Positions 26,171 through 35,879 are shown, numbered from the stretch's first letter. The stretch: DNA of 64,000 nucleotides from Ornithinibacillus californiensis (GCF_001038485.1 NZ_LDUE01000014.1:1-64000), one strand, 5' to 3'. Notes: generated by a model from the sequence alone, not told the origin. Numbers and translations are program-made.

Positions 26171-26467
26171 TTTGGTAGGCTAAAACGATCTGATTAGGCA
26201 GGTGTTAACATGATTCTTATTTATATTTATATACAAACAGGATGTTAATTATTGATTGGTTAGTACCGAAAACCATAAATAGTTAAATAGGATTTTGAAA
26301 AGAGTGTGCTAAATAAATGATGTACATCCTTTTGCTATTTATCCCAAATTAAAAACTAACCAATTAGATTACTTCGAACTTAAAAGACTATATGGATCCT
26401 TAAGAGCCAATTAATAACTATTAGTCTTTTACTTCAAAGCAACATATACATCTATTTCATTATCCAA

Positions 26468-26752
26468 CTAATCAGGCTTATACCGCTCATCCCAAATTTC
26501 AAAATCGTAGCCTGCAAAGGTATATGGATTTTCTGCCAACCATTTTTCATCTATATAATCATAAATTTTGATGAATGTTAGACTCTAAACGTTTATGTGT
26601 TGCAGTTACATATTTATTACCCTGTAAGTATGATAGTTCATATCTTTTGGGACATCATGTGCCTTCGATACTTTATAACTTATTAGTTGAATGAAACGAT
26701 CAACGTTGTGATTAAAATCAGGATTCTCTCGTATGTCTGAATTAAATAGACT
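26468..26752 (-). pseudogene. Remnant of a GyrI/AraC effector-binding protein
   Basis: Reading the minus strand in changing frames gives NVDRFIQLISYKVS, then DVPKDMNYHTYR, then GNKYVTATHKRLES, then IYDYIDEKWLAENPYTFAG and YDFEIWDERYKPD before a stop at 26468-26470. These are consecutive pieces of one effector-binding domain. At least two frame changes separate them and no start codon with a ribosome site remains, so the gene is dead. Confidence 0.75.
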
Positions 26753-26852
26753 TCATCACCTGTTTTATTTTTTTACTAATGTCATATTATCTTTTAATCG
26801 CTTTAACGTTTTCTTACCTAATCTTAATAAAAAGATGTCTACGGCCCGGCCA

Positions 26853-27056
26853 TCAGTCATAGCAGCTATTTTGTTCTTGATTTACAAGATCGACAACTTC
26901 TTTCATGGTATAGTTCTTTAAATATTCACCCAAATGTTCTTCCGCACCTAAGAAAATTGTAAATAATACGCTTTTCATATTCGCTCCCACAATACACTTT
27001 TCATTTGAATCAGGACACGATATACAACGTGTTAAAGCCTCATGTACTGCCGAGTC
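26853..27056 (-). pseudogene. 3' remnant of an Rrf2/YwnA-type regulator
   Basis: About 67 codons remain open, encoding HEALTRCISCPDSNEKC, IVGANMKSVLF and GAEEHLGEYLKNYTMKEVVD. This matches the C-terminal third of YwnA-type Rrf2 regulators, where a CPVG-xNI segment precedes an AE-xxL-xxL-xxTL helix. The N-terminal winged helix is missing. The remnant ends about 90 bases from a GC-rich block, so insertion or deletion at that junction may have cut the gene. Confidence 0.6.
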
Positions 27057-27143
27057 TTACAGAAAACCTAATTTCATTTTTAATTTTGATAAATATACTT
27101 GTTCGTCGTTTCTCACCGTAACTTGGCTAACCTTCCGCCTTGT

Positions 27144-27797
27144 TCATCCCCCTTGCCCAAGCCCAGCATCCCTAGCCAATAGGATTGCCTGAACCCGATC
27201 CGCAACCTGCAACTTTGCAAAGATATTGGAGGAATAGTTCGCAACTGTCTTCAATCTCAAGTTTAGTTCCCTTGCTATCTCTTGGTTGTTCTTTCCCTGT
27301 GCCATCAGGTGGAGAATGGTTCGCTCTCTGTCTGTCAGTTCTGGTAGGACATCCTTAGGTACATAGGCAATTGGCGACTCAAAAAACTTCAGCACCCGTG
27401 CGGCAACCGCTGGACTGAAGATAGCTTGACCGGCAGCCACCGCTAATAGTGCACGCTTGATATCCTCCTCGTGGGTATCCTTCAGTACATACCCACTCGC
27501 TCCTGCCCGGAGAGCGGCAAAGACAGAGTCGTCGTCCTCATGGAGTGTAATCACCAGCACCCGAATATTTGGGCTCGCATGCCGAATTTCCCTCGTCGCG
27601 GCAATCCCACCACCTCCAGGCATCTGTAAATCCATTAACACCAGGTCTGGCTGAAGATCAGCTGCTTGTTCAACAGCTTCATCACCAGTAGCAGCTTCCC
27701 CAACAACATTAATCTCTGACATCGACTCCAACATCGTGCGTAGCCCTTTGCGAAACAATGGATGATCATCCGCAATTAGTACATGTACTTGACTCAC
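27144..27797 (-). CDS. NarL/LuxR-family response regulator
   Basis: A 217-residue regulator. The receiver has DD at residues 10-11, phospho-acceptor Asp56 (LMDLQMPGGGG) and a conserved LKD lysine loop. The C-terminal LuxR-type HTH reads LTDRERTILHLMAQGKNNQEIA. The open frame extends 70 codons upstream across the kinase gene, but GGAGGGG before GTG 27797 and homology set the start. GTGA overlaps the kinase stop, so the pair is coupled. Base composition is clearly richer in GC than the flanks, suggesting transfer. Confidence 0.87.
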   Translation of the reverse strand: MSQVHVLIADDHPLFRKGLRTMLESMSEINVVGEAATGDEAVEQAADLQPDLVLMDLQMPGGGGIAATREIRHASPNIRVLVITLHEDDDSVFAALRAGASGYVLKDTHEEDIKRALLAVAAGQAIFSPAVAARVLKFFESPIAYVPKDVLPELTDRERTILHLMAQGKNNQEIARELNLRLKTVANYSSNIFAKLQVADRVQAILLARDAGLGQGG

Positions 27798-29872
27798 CCT
27801 TTTCCCCTCCTTATCGGAAGTTTCACCGTTAAGTGCGTACCTCCACCTCTCGCAGTCTCTATCAGACAGGATCCACCTAGTTCCTCTGCCCGTTCTTTCA
27901 TTGATCGCATACCAACACCCGCCGTGTAGTCCGTTTGTATACCAACCCCGTTGTCCTCGACCTCTAGCACAAGATGATCTTGCCCGAGGGTAAACCGAAG
28001 ACGACAACTACTTGCTCCGCTATGCTGTACGACATTATTCATAGCCTCCTGAGCAATCCGAAAAGCAGCCACTTCAACCGCTGCAGATAAAGTTGGTAGA
28101 TTACTAGGCGCCTCCACCCAGATTTTTCGTGGTGGCAGACTCCCTTCCGAAAGCTGAACCGCTCTGTTTCTGAGCGCTCCGATCAGTCCTAATTCATCTA
28201 GACTAGGTGGCCGTAGATTATACACCACGCGACGGACCTCGCCCATCGCGCCACGAAGCTCCGTACGAATTTCTTCTAATAGCTCCTCCGCCGTGTCCGG
28301 GTCACGCCGCATTCGCTCCCGCACTTGACCAGCTTGAAGATGAAGCGCAGCAAGTGTTGAACCCATGCCATCATGCAAATCCCGCCGCAACCGAAGACGT
28401 TCCTCCTCACGAGCAGTTACAATCTCCTCCCTTGAACGCTGCAGCTGCTGTGTCAGTTGTACGGTTTGCGCCACCACACCAGCATGACGGGCAATATTCT
28501 CTAAAAGCTGAAGGTCCCGTGGTGTGAATTCCTCGGCGTTGGATCTTCTTCCAAGTAACAACTCACCCACTACTTCCTGCTGAAACGCTAACGGCAATGC
28601 GTGTACATTCTTAACCACCTCACCGTCTGAAGCAACGATGGTTTGTTTTTTCCCATTCCATAGTGCAATAGCGGCATATGGAAGTTTAAGAGCTTCCCGC
28701 ACTGTAGTAGCTACCGTCTGCAGTAACGCTTCTGGTGGAGAAACTGCGGATAACCGCTTACCCAATAATGAGATAACCCCATACGGGTCACTGCGGTCCC
28801 CATATACCAACCGATCCGCCTTCCGTTGTAACCAATCTCGCAACGGTTGAAAAAGAACGGCAACAATTCCCGTACCGATTAAAGAGAATAGTAGATTCCC
28901 CCTAGTCTGAAAGAGCGCCCCCAAGTAGCCGACAACCAAGATATAGACTGCCACAACACACACAGTCAAGGAACCGAAAACAATGGTACGGTTTATTAGA
29001 ATATCAATCTGCCAGAGCCTATGCCTTAAAATGGCAATACCGACTGCAATCGGTAATAAGGCAAAGCCCAACTCCTCCACCGAACGTCGAATAAGCAAAG
29101 TTGCTGCACTGTTCTGACCAGTTGCTGAAGCTGAGTCGACCGCTTGCCACACCAAGAAAATACTCATAAAAAGTAGATTGATTCCAATTGCATAGAGGAA
29201 CCACTTGATCTGACTACGTTCCACTGGTCCTGCTATTTTTCGGTACCTATAAATTTGAGCCCACAGTACAGCCACATGCAGAGCAGCCCAGAACACTAAA
29301 TTCATCCAAACTGGCCACGTATGTGGATCCAGCAGTGTTCCTTCCAACAACATGCTCCCTGTGTAGGGCAAAATGGAAATAAAGACAACAGGAATCGTCC
29401 AACGAGGAATGAACCTACCATCAGGGAAAAGACAAAGAAACGGCGTGAGAAAAATCGCACCAATCCAGCGAAGCAGATCTACAGGCAGTGCCCAAGCTGG
29501 ATTCGCCACCACCAGCGTTTCCCCACCGGTAAGGACTGTTACTAAGAAGATGGATACAAAAAGTGGAAACCACTCATTAGACTTTCGCCATGCGATAAGC
29601 CATGCAACCCCTTGAAAGATGAGAAAGGATACACTAGTTAGTAAAACGATAAATACTGCATAGAAGGAAACGGAAAAGCCGGCTGCTTCCAACGCCTGGG
29701 CGGATGAGTGAGTGAGCTGAGAAGGAGAGAGGCAATTGGCGCTATCCTGACAAACAGTATGAAGAATCTCGTATTTGCCCTGCAATTCCACCACCCACAC
29801 GGTAGCAGAAAGCAAGGCGACCACGCCGAACAAAATCCTTGCAATGATAAGTCGATGACCAAACAAGCGCAT
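27794..29872 (-). CDS. Membrane sensor histidine kinase, NarL/DesK class, with GAF domain
   Basis: A 692-residue kinase. About nine to ten membrane helices fill residues 10-345, with an early extracellular loop containing two cysteines (TVCQDSANCLS). A GAF-like domain lies at about 360-480 (LLQTVATTVREALKLPYAAI), followed by HisKA_3 with the phospho-histidine in RRDLHDGMGS and a small HATPase ending RGGGTHLTVKLP. It resembles kinases of Chloroflexi and Paenibacillus more than typical Bacillus ones. The signal is unknown. GC is 45-62 percent in the lines I counted. Confidence 0.87.
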   Translation of the reverse strand: MRLFGHRLIIARILFGVVALLSATVWVVELQGKYEILHTVCQDSANCLSPSQLTHSSAQALEAAGFSVSFYAVFIVLLTSVSFLIFQGVAWLIAWRKSNEWFPLFVSIFLVTVLTGGETLVVANPAWALPVDLLRWIGAIFLTPFLCLFPDGRFIPRWTIPVVFISILPYTGSMLLEGTLLDPHTWPVWMNLVFWAALHVAVLWAQIYRYRKIAGPVERSQIKWFLYAIGINLLFMSIFLVWQAVDSASATGQNSAATLLIRRSVEELGFALLPIAVGIAILRHRLWQIDILINRTIVFGSLTVCVVAVYILVVGYLGALFQTRGNLLFSLIGTGIVAVLFQPLRDWLQRKADRLVYGDRSDPYGVISLLGKRLSAVSPPEALLQTVATTVREALKLPYAAIALWNGKKQTIVASDGEVVKNVHALPLAFQQEVVGELLLGRRSNAEEFTPRDLQLLENIARHAGVVAQTVQLTQQLQRSREEIVTAREEERLRLRRDLHDGMGSTLAALHLQAGQVRERMRRDPDTAEELLEEIRTELRGAMGEVRRVVYNLRPPSLDELGLIGALRNRAVQLSEGSLPPRKIWVEAPSNLPTLSAAVEVAAFRIAQEAMNNVVQHSGASSCRLRFTLGQDHLVLEVEDNGVGIQTDYTAGVGMRSMKERAEELGGSCLIETARGGGTHLTVKLPIRRGKG

Positions 29873-29898
29873 ACTCTCCCCCCCTTATATCATCAATT

Positions 29899-30510
29899 CT
29901 AGGCCGGTTTACTTTCTTCTTCCGAAACAGGTGTACCTCCATCCGGTGTGAGGCGCCAAAGCACCATTCCCATACCAATTAGACTTGCACCAAGAAGGAC
30001 TGCTCCAATCAAATAGAATGGATTCGGTGCAAGGTTCAAGAGAGGCGCAATCATAAATGCTATTGCTGCCCAACGAGGCATGACTCGTGCGCGCATGATA
30101 GAGATTCCAAATAGGACGGATGTTAAAATCCACCCGAATAGTGCAACCATGAAAATAATCATCATCACTGGCGGCGGATCAAATCTCCCTCCGAGGATCA
30201 TATCCTCATAAAGAAAGGCAAAAGAGTTCACGCCAATCATCATCGTTGTGAAGATAAAGTTAGAAACGAAACTAAAAAAGCCAAATCGTTTTACCACGTG
30301 AGCCTGCACAGCAAAAACAGCAACTAAGGCAAGCAAAGTCATTATCTCTGCAAATATTTCAGATGGCAATGTGAGGTTGCAAACCCCACCATGGGAATGG
30401 GCATCCCCCGTATTGCAGATCAGTCCCCACAACGGTTTCAGTACATAAGGCACCCCAGCTAAAATTGCAAAGGGAGCTAACCACCTTGACCAATTGTTTA
30501 ACATATCCAT
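29899..30510 (-). CDS. Multi-helix membrane protein of the GC-rich two-component block
   Basis: A 203-residue protein with about six membrane helices, an early ICNTGDAHSHGGVCNLTLP outer loop with two cysteines and histidines, and a charged C-terminal tail. I do not recognise a family. It is the first gene of a three-gene unit with the sensor kinase (26 bases behind) and response regulator, so it may supply or sense the same signal. Start ATG 30510 follows AGGAGG by three bases; ATG 30504 would give better spacing. Confidence 0.65.
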   Translation of the reverse strand: MDMLNNWSRWLAPFAILAGVPYVLKPLWGLICNTGDAHSHGGVCNLTLPSEIFAEIMTLLALVAVFAVQAHVVKRFGFFSFVSNFIFTTMMIGVNSFAFLYEDMILGGRFDPPPVMMIIFMVALFGWILTSVLFGISIMRARVMPRWAAIAFMIAPLLNLAPNPFYLIGAVLLGASLIGMGMVLWRLTPDGGTPVSEEESKPA

Positions 30511-30726
30511 CGACCTCCTAATAGGTTTGGCGACATCCTTGCCGCTTTACCCTCATTTTATGGGAGGTCGATTCCCACAGGTAGAGGAGAGAATCCCATT
30601 GGGTTGGGAAATGGCGTTGGGTTTTATTGGAGGAGAAATCCATAGTTGTTTTATATTATTATAATATTTAGAAATTAATTTAGGAATGGTTAAATATAAT
30701 TATGTTTTACCATTAGATGCAATAGC

Positions 30727-30777
30727 AAAAAGGCTTTCTCAATAGGTATCTTTTACCTTATGAGAAAGCCTTTTTTG
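30727..30777. terminator. Bidirectional terminator
   Basis: AAAAAGGCTTTCTCA pairs with TGAGAAAGCCTTTTTT, with an inner AATAGGTA/TACCTTAT extension. It lies behind the gerC-type gene at 30862 on the minus strand. The rest of the gap 30511-30861 holds only AT-rich sequence. Confidence 0.85.
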
Positions 30778-30861
30778 CTAACCATATTATTTTTTCAGTG
30801 ACCGCTATATTTTCTATACCAAGGTGTCCCAAATCAAAGGTAAATAAACAGCCTCATCCCC

Positions 30862-31944
30862 TTATTCTACTACCCCTGACTCCAAAAGCTTTACATTGAC
30901 ATTCACGGATATTTTAAGATCAGGGTAAAGCTCCTTCCATTTCTTTTGATCCCATTTTCGAGTTCGGGTTCGAACCTCTTCACCAATTCCTAGCGGATCA
31001 ATTCCTTTTTCCTGAAATTGCTGGATCATTTCCTGTGACTCTTTTTCTACCGATTCTTTAATTTCCTTTTCTAGCTTCGTAATTTTCCCAGTATTTAGGC
31101 TACCATCTTGATATTCCGAAATAGTTGCCTTTAATTCAACATTGATGATTATTTCGGAATTGGTCATCGGCTTCTTTATGTCGTATTTCCTTTCTGAGCT
31201 TATATTATAGATAGATATGTCTTTATCTTCATTCACCTGAAGTGAGTACGAACCCTTTTGGCCTTTCCGTTCCAATAATATCTTAAAGATAAAGAATTGC
31301 TCTTCCTCTATTTGGCCAACCATTTTATCATCATCAAACAGACCGACTGCTTTTAATTTCACTTGATCTTCCTCATGTTTAATTATGGGAAGGACAGGAT
31401 CCATCCCTTCCGCATAAAGTTTATATAAGAATTGATGAAGATTCGTTTTATGGATCTGACCCGCTTCGATGTTTTGCTCAATTAAATTGGAGAGGTAAAT
31501 GCCAGTGTCCGTGTTTCCATACTGTTTGCTCAATAATTCTTTTGGACTTCCATCTACCACAACCAAATAGATATTAGAGCCAATGGATGGGTCTCGCTGT
31601 AATGTATCCAAAAGATCATGAATCCCCTTTTCTGCAGTTTTCCATTCATATAACGTTACTTCCACTTTTCCACTAACAACAGGTTTTTCTGATTGTAAAC
31701 TATGCTTATCTCGAACTTCTTTGCTTAATTTGGCAGTATCCGTTATCGTTTTACTTATGACCGACTTATCGGGCTGGAAGCTGGGATAAACAGAGGTAAC
31801 TTCTATCATGCCGTCCTCTGTATACTCATAGCCTCCAGCACTTGATAATTGAATATCGTCTATTATTCGTTGATCGATATTCATACATCCTGTAAGGAAA
31901 AAAGGAAACAGTAAGCATAAATAGGCTAAAAATCTGTTAACCAT
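30862..31944 (-). CDS. Spore germination lipoprotein, Ger(x)C family (second operon)
   Basis: A 360-residue GerAC-type protein. The signal peptide ends in lipobox LTGC with Cys20. The body has EVTLYEWKTAEKGIHDLLDTL, NLIEQNIEAGQIHKTNLHQF and a late IKESVEKESQEMIQQFQEKGID helix, in the same order as the first operon's copy. Its start overlaps the end of the permease gene by eight bases, with GGGG ten bases ahead of the ATG. A bidirectional terminator follows. Confidence 0.88.
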   Translation of the reverse strand: MVNRFLAYLCLLFPFFLTGCMNIDQRIIDDIQLSSAGGYEYTEDGMIEVTSVYPSFQPDKSVISKTITDTAKLSKEVRDKHSLQSEKPVVSGKVEVTLYEWKTAEKGIHDLLDTLQRDPSIGSNIYLVVVDGSPKELLSKQYGNTDTGIYLSNLIEQNIEAGQIHKTNLHQFLYKLYAEGMDPVLPIIKHEEDQVKLKAVGLFDDDKMVGQIEEEQFFIFKILLERKGQKGSYSLQVNEDKDISIYNISSERKYDIKKPMTNSEIIINVELKATISEYQDGSLNTGKITKLEKEIKESVEKESQEMIQQFQEKGIDPLGIGEEVRTRTRKWDQKKWKELYPDLKISVNVNVKLLESGVVE

Positions 31945-33031
31945 TACTGGCTTTCCCCTTTCTAATTTTAGTTATCAAGAAAGCTAGTATAGTAAGAAGA
32001 GGTATATAGATAAAGACTAATACTAACCCCAGAAGGGAAATATATTGATTGATTTTCTCAATATCTTCTCTACCTTGTATCACTGCAGTTGAGCATAGTA
32101 AAATTATTAAAATGAACAGGATCACTTTTTTGTGATTAAGGTTGAAAATCTTCTGAATGCCCTTCGATCCAGCCCAAACCGCCAAACAAATATTTGGTAG
32201 AATAATTAATATCCACGATGTAATTCCGATATACTCAATCCTTTCAATAAATGGGAGTTCCACAATTTTCCACATGGATAAAGTAGCCCAAATTTGTTTG
32301 CCCACTTGTTTTTCACTAAAAAAAGCAATGGTAATGATGAGTATGAATAAATATATTCCTAACGTTAATACATTCCCTAAGTGTGCCCACTTTTGGGATT
32401 TCTTTGGATTTTTAATATACGGATAGTACATAAGCAACGTGGAAAATCCTAAATAGCCTAACATCATATCCTTGGTAGCAACAGAAAGTTCTTGTACAGA
32501 ATGATTCCATATGGGCAGTAGATTACGAAAGTTGGCGTACTCTATTGGAAAGAAGAAGGTTAGAAATATGTAGAAAGGGATAACAACGCCTAAAAAGCTA
32601 ATGCCTGTAACAATTCGGAAACCACCAGTAACCGTGGAATAGACAAGAATTAATATGATAATGCTGAACATGATTATATTGATTAACGGAAATACCCATA
32701 CTTGAACGATTTCGATATAGCTCCTTAGTACGACAAGCCCAATCATTAACCAATAGATAATCCATATCAGGCTAAAAAATCCTCCAATCCATTTCCCAAA
32801 CAAATCTTTATGTATATCGATAAGGTCCTTTTGCTGCTTGTTTAAAAGCAGGTACATGACCATAATGATGACGTTGATCAATATACCTGCAGCAATAACA
32901 GCCATCCAAGCATCATTTCCTGCCGACTTCATAATCGTACGCTGAAACCCTAACACGCCCACTCCCATTTGAACAGCATGCACTAAAAAGAATACGAGAA
33001 AAGGAGATATTTGCTTCTGTTTCTCTTCCAT
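31937..33031 (-). CDS. Spore germination permease, GerAB type (second operon)
   Basis: A 364-residue permease with about ten membrane helices. It opens with ISPFLVFFLVHAVQMGVGVLGF, the standard GerAB first helix with the VGVLG motif that the first-operon copy lacks. The two permeases are clearly different in sequence, so the receptors probably answer different germinants. AGGAGG precedes the ATG. Confidence 0.9.
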   Translation of the reverse strand: MEEKQKQISPFLVFFLVHAVQMGVGVLGFQRTIMKSAGNDAWMAVIAAGILINVIIMVMYLLLNKQQKDLIDIHKDLFGKWIGGFFSLIWIIYWLMIGLVVLRSYIEIVQVWVFPLINIIMFSIIILILVYSTVTGGFRIVTGISFLGVVIPFYIFLTFFFPIEYANFRNLLPIWNHSVQELSVATKDMMLGYLGFSTLLMYYPYIKNPKKSQKWAHLGNVLTLGIYLFILIITIAFFSEKQVGKQIWATLSMWKIVELPFIERIEYIGITSWILIILPNICLAVWAGSKGIQKIFNLNHKKVILFILIILLCSTAVIQGREDIEKINQYISLLGLVLVFIYIPLLTILAFLITKIRKGKASNG

Positions 33032-33051
33032 ATCAACACCTCCTTAATTTC

Positions 33052-34566
33052 TCAACTCCGTTTTGGATCATCATTTTTCTTTGCTTTACCAGCCTTAAAA
33101 CGCATGGTATCCTGCGTTTGCTCTTGTATTGGGCGCTTGGATTGAAGAGAAAATGGTAAACGTACTAATGAATCTTTAAAATCTTGTACTCTTGGTGGAT
33201 AAAACGGTTCAAGAAACGGTCTGCCTAATGAAGTTAACTTTAATAAATGAATAAGTAAGTAACAAAAGCTGATGGCCACTCCTAGAAATCCCATATAATG
33301 AGCCATTAATAAAAACGGGAATCGTATTAATCGAATTGTATTACCCATTTGATAGACGGGAGTTGTAAAGGAAGCCAGTGCCGCTAGAGCAACGATAATT
33401 AACAAGACATTACTCGTTAATCCCGCCTCAACCGAAGCCGTTCCAATGACAATACCACCCACGATACCAATCGTTTGACCAACCTTTGTCGGCAGTCTTG
33501 CACCCGCTTCTCTTAAAAGCTCAATGGCTAATTCTAAAACAAATGCTTCCAGTATGGGAGGTAAAGGAATGGCACTTCTCGAAGTAACCAAGGTAGCCAC
33601 CATATCCTTTGGAATTAATTCGAAGTGATACGTAAGAACTGCCACATAAATTGGTGTCGCTAAAATAGAAAATAATACAGCAAAAAAACGAACCAATCGG
33701 AAAAAGGAAGCAACTACCCAATTTAAATAGTAGTCCTCAAAAGCAGAAAAAAATTCAAAAATAGTAGTTGGACCGATCAATCCATGTGGTGCACCATCTA
33801 CTAAAATTGCAACCTTTCCCTCCCCTACAGCCGAAGCAATCCTATCCGGTCTTTCCGTGTCGATTAACTGTGGAAAAGGTGAATTCTGATTATCCTGGAT
33901 TAATTGCGTGATAATCGAACTATCCGTTATTTGATCAAAATCCAAGTTAGATAACCTTTGAATAACAGTATTAACATTCTCTTTATTAGCAATTCCTTCA
34001 ATGTAAAGGACCGAGATTCTTGTTTTTGATAACCTTCCAACCGTTAGTTCCTTGATGACAAACTCAGGAATCGGAAGTCTTTTTCGAACAAGGTTAATAT
34101 TCGTATCCAAGGATTCTACAAATGACTCTTTTGGCCCTACCACACTGAATTCTACCTCTGGCAGTGAAACCTGACGTGTTCTATCCACATCTGATTTCAC
34201 AAGCCCAACCTGGTCCATGTTATTAACATCAAATAGTAAGATATATCCCTTTAATAGATTGTTTTTAATAACGGATGTATCGGATGTTAGAATAACCTCT
34301 TCAATAGGCAGCAATGTTGGTAATGAGGAAATCACATCCAAGTCTTTAAGGAAAGGGAAGACATCACGATGTAAGATTTCCGAATCAATTAGGGTCGAAT
34401 AATAACCTATTACGAGCGAACACTTCTCATACTGGAATGTAAAGTGAGTAAAATCATTTGATGCATTTAGCTGCTGAAACAGACTCTCTATCGATTCGTC
34501 CTTGTTCTTATCATTCTCTTTTTCTATTCCCTTGGATTGCCTTCTTCTACGTCTCCACGCGCTCAT
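33052..34566 (-). CDS. Spore germination protein, GerAA type (second operon)
   Basis: A 504-residue protein with a basic start (WRRRRRQSK), a hydrophilic N-terminal half with VLYIEGIANKENV and ERPDRIASAVGEGKVAILVDG, then membrane helices including SAIPLPPILEAFVLELAIELLREAG and PTKVGQTIGIVGGIVIG. All GerAA hallmarks are present. It is first in its operon. It differs throughout from the copy at 23635, so this is not a recent duplication. Confidence 0.9.
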   Translation of the reverse strand: MSAWRRRRRQSKGIEKENDKNKDESIESLFQQLNASNDFTHFTFQYEKCSLVIGYYSTLIDSEILHRDVFPFLKDLDVISSLPTLLPIEEVILTSDTSVIKNNLLKGYILLFDVNNMDQVGLVKSDVDRTRQVSLPEVEFSVVGPKESFVESLDTNINLVRKRLPIPEFVIKELTVGRLSKTRISVLYIEGIANKENVNTVIQRLSNLDFDQITDSSIITQLIQDNQNSPFPQLIDTERPDRIASAVGEGKVAILVDGAPHGLIGPTTIFEFFSAFEDYYLNWVVASFFRLVRFFAVLFSILATPIYVAVLTYHFELIPKDMVATLVTSRSAIPLPPILEAFVLELAIELLREAGARLPTKVGQTIGIVGGIVIGTASVEAGLTSNVLLIIVALAALASFTTPVYQMGNTIRLIRFPFLLMAHYMGFLGVAISFCYLLIHLLKLTSLGRPFLEPFYPPRVQDFKDSLVRLPFSLQSKRPIQEQTQDTMRFKAGKAKKNDDPKRS

Positions 34567-34691
34567 CTACACTCACCAACTATGCCTAGAAATCAAGAGT
34601 CTATACCTTTCTAATTTCTTCAATTGCAGATAAAATATACCAACTGTGCTGTTTTAGAATATAGAACCGTCATCACTGTTGTTTAAAATAC

Positions 34692-34721
34692 AAAAAAGGC
34701 ATTGGAATAATCTCCAATGCC
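34692..34721 (-). terminator. Terminator of the DUF1062 gene
   Basis: GGCATTGGA pairs with TCCAATGCC, followed on the minus strand by TTTTTT. It lies behind the second stop at 34746, which supports the longer, original gene end. Confidence 0.8.
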
Positions 34722-34745
34722 ATCCATTTAAAAACCCAATAACCC

Positions 34746-35345
34746 TTATTTTAAAGTTGAGGCAGCCTCTTTCTGCTCATTCCCTCTTACGGTTATCTCC
34801 AAATCATCCACAACTTTATCTTTCAAAGAAACATTCCGGTTTAATACGATCATTTCCGCCTTTGCCATCGTATTTACTTATGATCTTGAAGTATCCAATA
34901 TCTGTGCCAAAAATTTATCGATTCGGAGGCCAAAGTCATATTTACAACTTATTCTTATCTTCGCTTCCGATGAATTGGAATCAACCTTATCCTTTTTCAA
35001 CGCATAATCGATATCTTTATTTACTGCATCACACAGTTTCCGGAGCTTGTTAATCTCAAACGCGTGATACCAAATGGTCTCTTGATCATTATTCATATAC
35101 TTTTGATGTAGTATGGGATCCACTCGACTGACATGCACTCGAGATAAAATAGGGTAATTCCACGTGTTTTCACAATGTACACAATTATAAATGAGCCAAA
35201 TATCAACTAACTTTTGATTCGCATTCACCCTAAATTTATCACTACAATAGTATTCCGTGCTCCTTTTACAGTTCCTACAATTTCTTATGATCTTAGGTGT
35301 TTCTAAAGCAATAACCTCATAATTTACAACTTGATTTACACTCAT
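34746..35345 (-). pseudogene. DUF1062 protein gene interrupted by one in-frame TAA
   Basis: The first 155 codons encode a DUF1062 protein: IIRNCRNCKRSTEYYCSDKFRVN with two Cys pairs, WLIYNCVHCENTWNYPI, and the late RIDKFLAQILDTSRS. TAA at 34878-34880 follows, but the same frame continues VNTMAKAEMIVLNRNVSLK and ends at 34746, giving 199 codons, close to the usual family length. A single A-to-T change of AAA (SRSK) would explain it. The product may be a shortened protein or nothing; read-through is possible but not indicated. Confidence 0.7.
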
Positions 35346-35497
35346 TTTCGCTCCTCCTATTTATCCAGAGGAACGCTAATAATAGCTGAAGGGAGAAAAT
35401 TTTCCTTAGAAAAACTCGCATTCGCTCGTATTTTTGAGAATGCGTTAGCTTTTCTTATGCCGGCGGAAAGTTTCTACACTTTCCTAACAGCCAATAT

Positions 35498-35529
35498 AAA
35501 AAAGCGGAACACCACATAGGTATCCCGCT
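35498..35529 (-). terminator. Terminator of the 44-residue gene
   Basis: AGCGGGA pairs with TTCCGCT (one G-U), extended by an inner TACC/GGTG, followed by TTTTTT on the minus strand. A terminator here argues that the small frame upstream is transcribed. Confidence 0.75.
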
Positions 35530-35547
35530 CGGAATGTACACAACAGA

Positions 35548-35682
35548 TTATCCCGCGTTCCCTGTAATGGCTAAAAATAGGCACACTTCTCCCGTCGTTT
35601 GAACACCCTGTTCAAAAAGAAGCGCACTATTTAATTGCTTAACCATTACAAGTAATTTGGCAAATCCAATTCCACCTTCCAT
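35548..35682 (-). CDS. Small 44-residue protein, unknown
   Basis: The peptide starts MEGGIGFAKLLVMVKQLN and ends LFLAITGNAG, moderately hydrophobic with no clear membrane span. ATG 35682 follows AGGA at a short distance, and a TATAATAATTATAT stretch lies upstream. A strong terminator stands 18 bases after the stop. I do not recognise it. The case for a real gene rests on the site, the terminator and the absence of any other frame. Confidence 0.45.
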   Translation of the reverse strand: MEGGIGFAKLLVMVKQLNSALLFEQGVQTTGEVCLFLAITGNAG

Positions 35683-35879
35683 ATTTATCCTAGTTTGAAT
35701 TATATAATAATTATATGCATTGTCAATAAGCACTCGTGAATATTGAGGTTAATTCTTTTATGACCTTTTGGTGTGCGCAAACTATTTTTTACGGATTGAA
35801 ACTTCTATTAAGCCTGATTCGTATAATGATACAAGTAACGGAGCATATCGGAAGAAAGTAATGGGAAAGGAGGGGCATT

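Noticed and set aside
27798-28007. N-terminal extension of the NarL-type regulator by 70 codons
   Set aside because: The added sequence is the kinase C-terminus read in another frame; GTG 27797 has a good site and the kinase stop overlaps it.
29321-29978. Several overlapping frames on both strands within the GC-rich kinase gene
   Set aside because: High GC lowers stop frequency; only the kinase frame has domains and a ribosome site.
34679-35053. Plus-strand 124-codon frame
   Set aside because: It lies opposite the DUF1062 gene and its terminator, with no ribosome site; it is a shadow frame.
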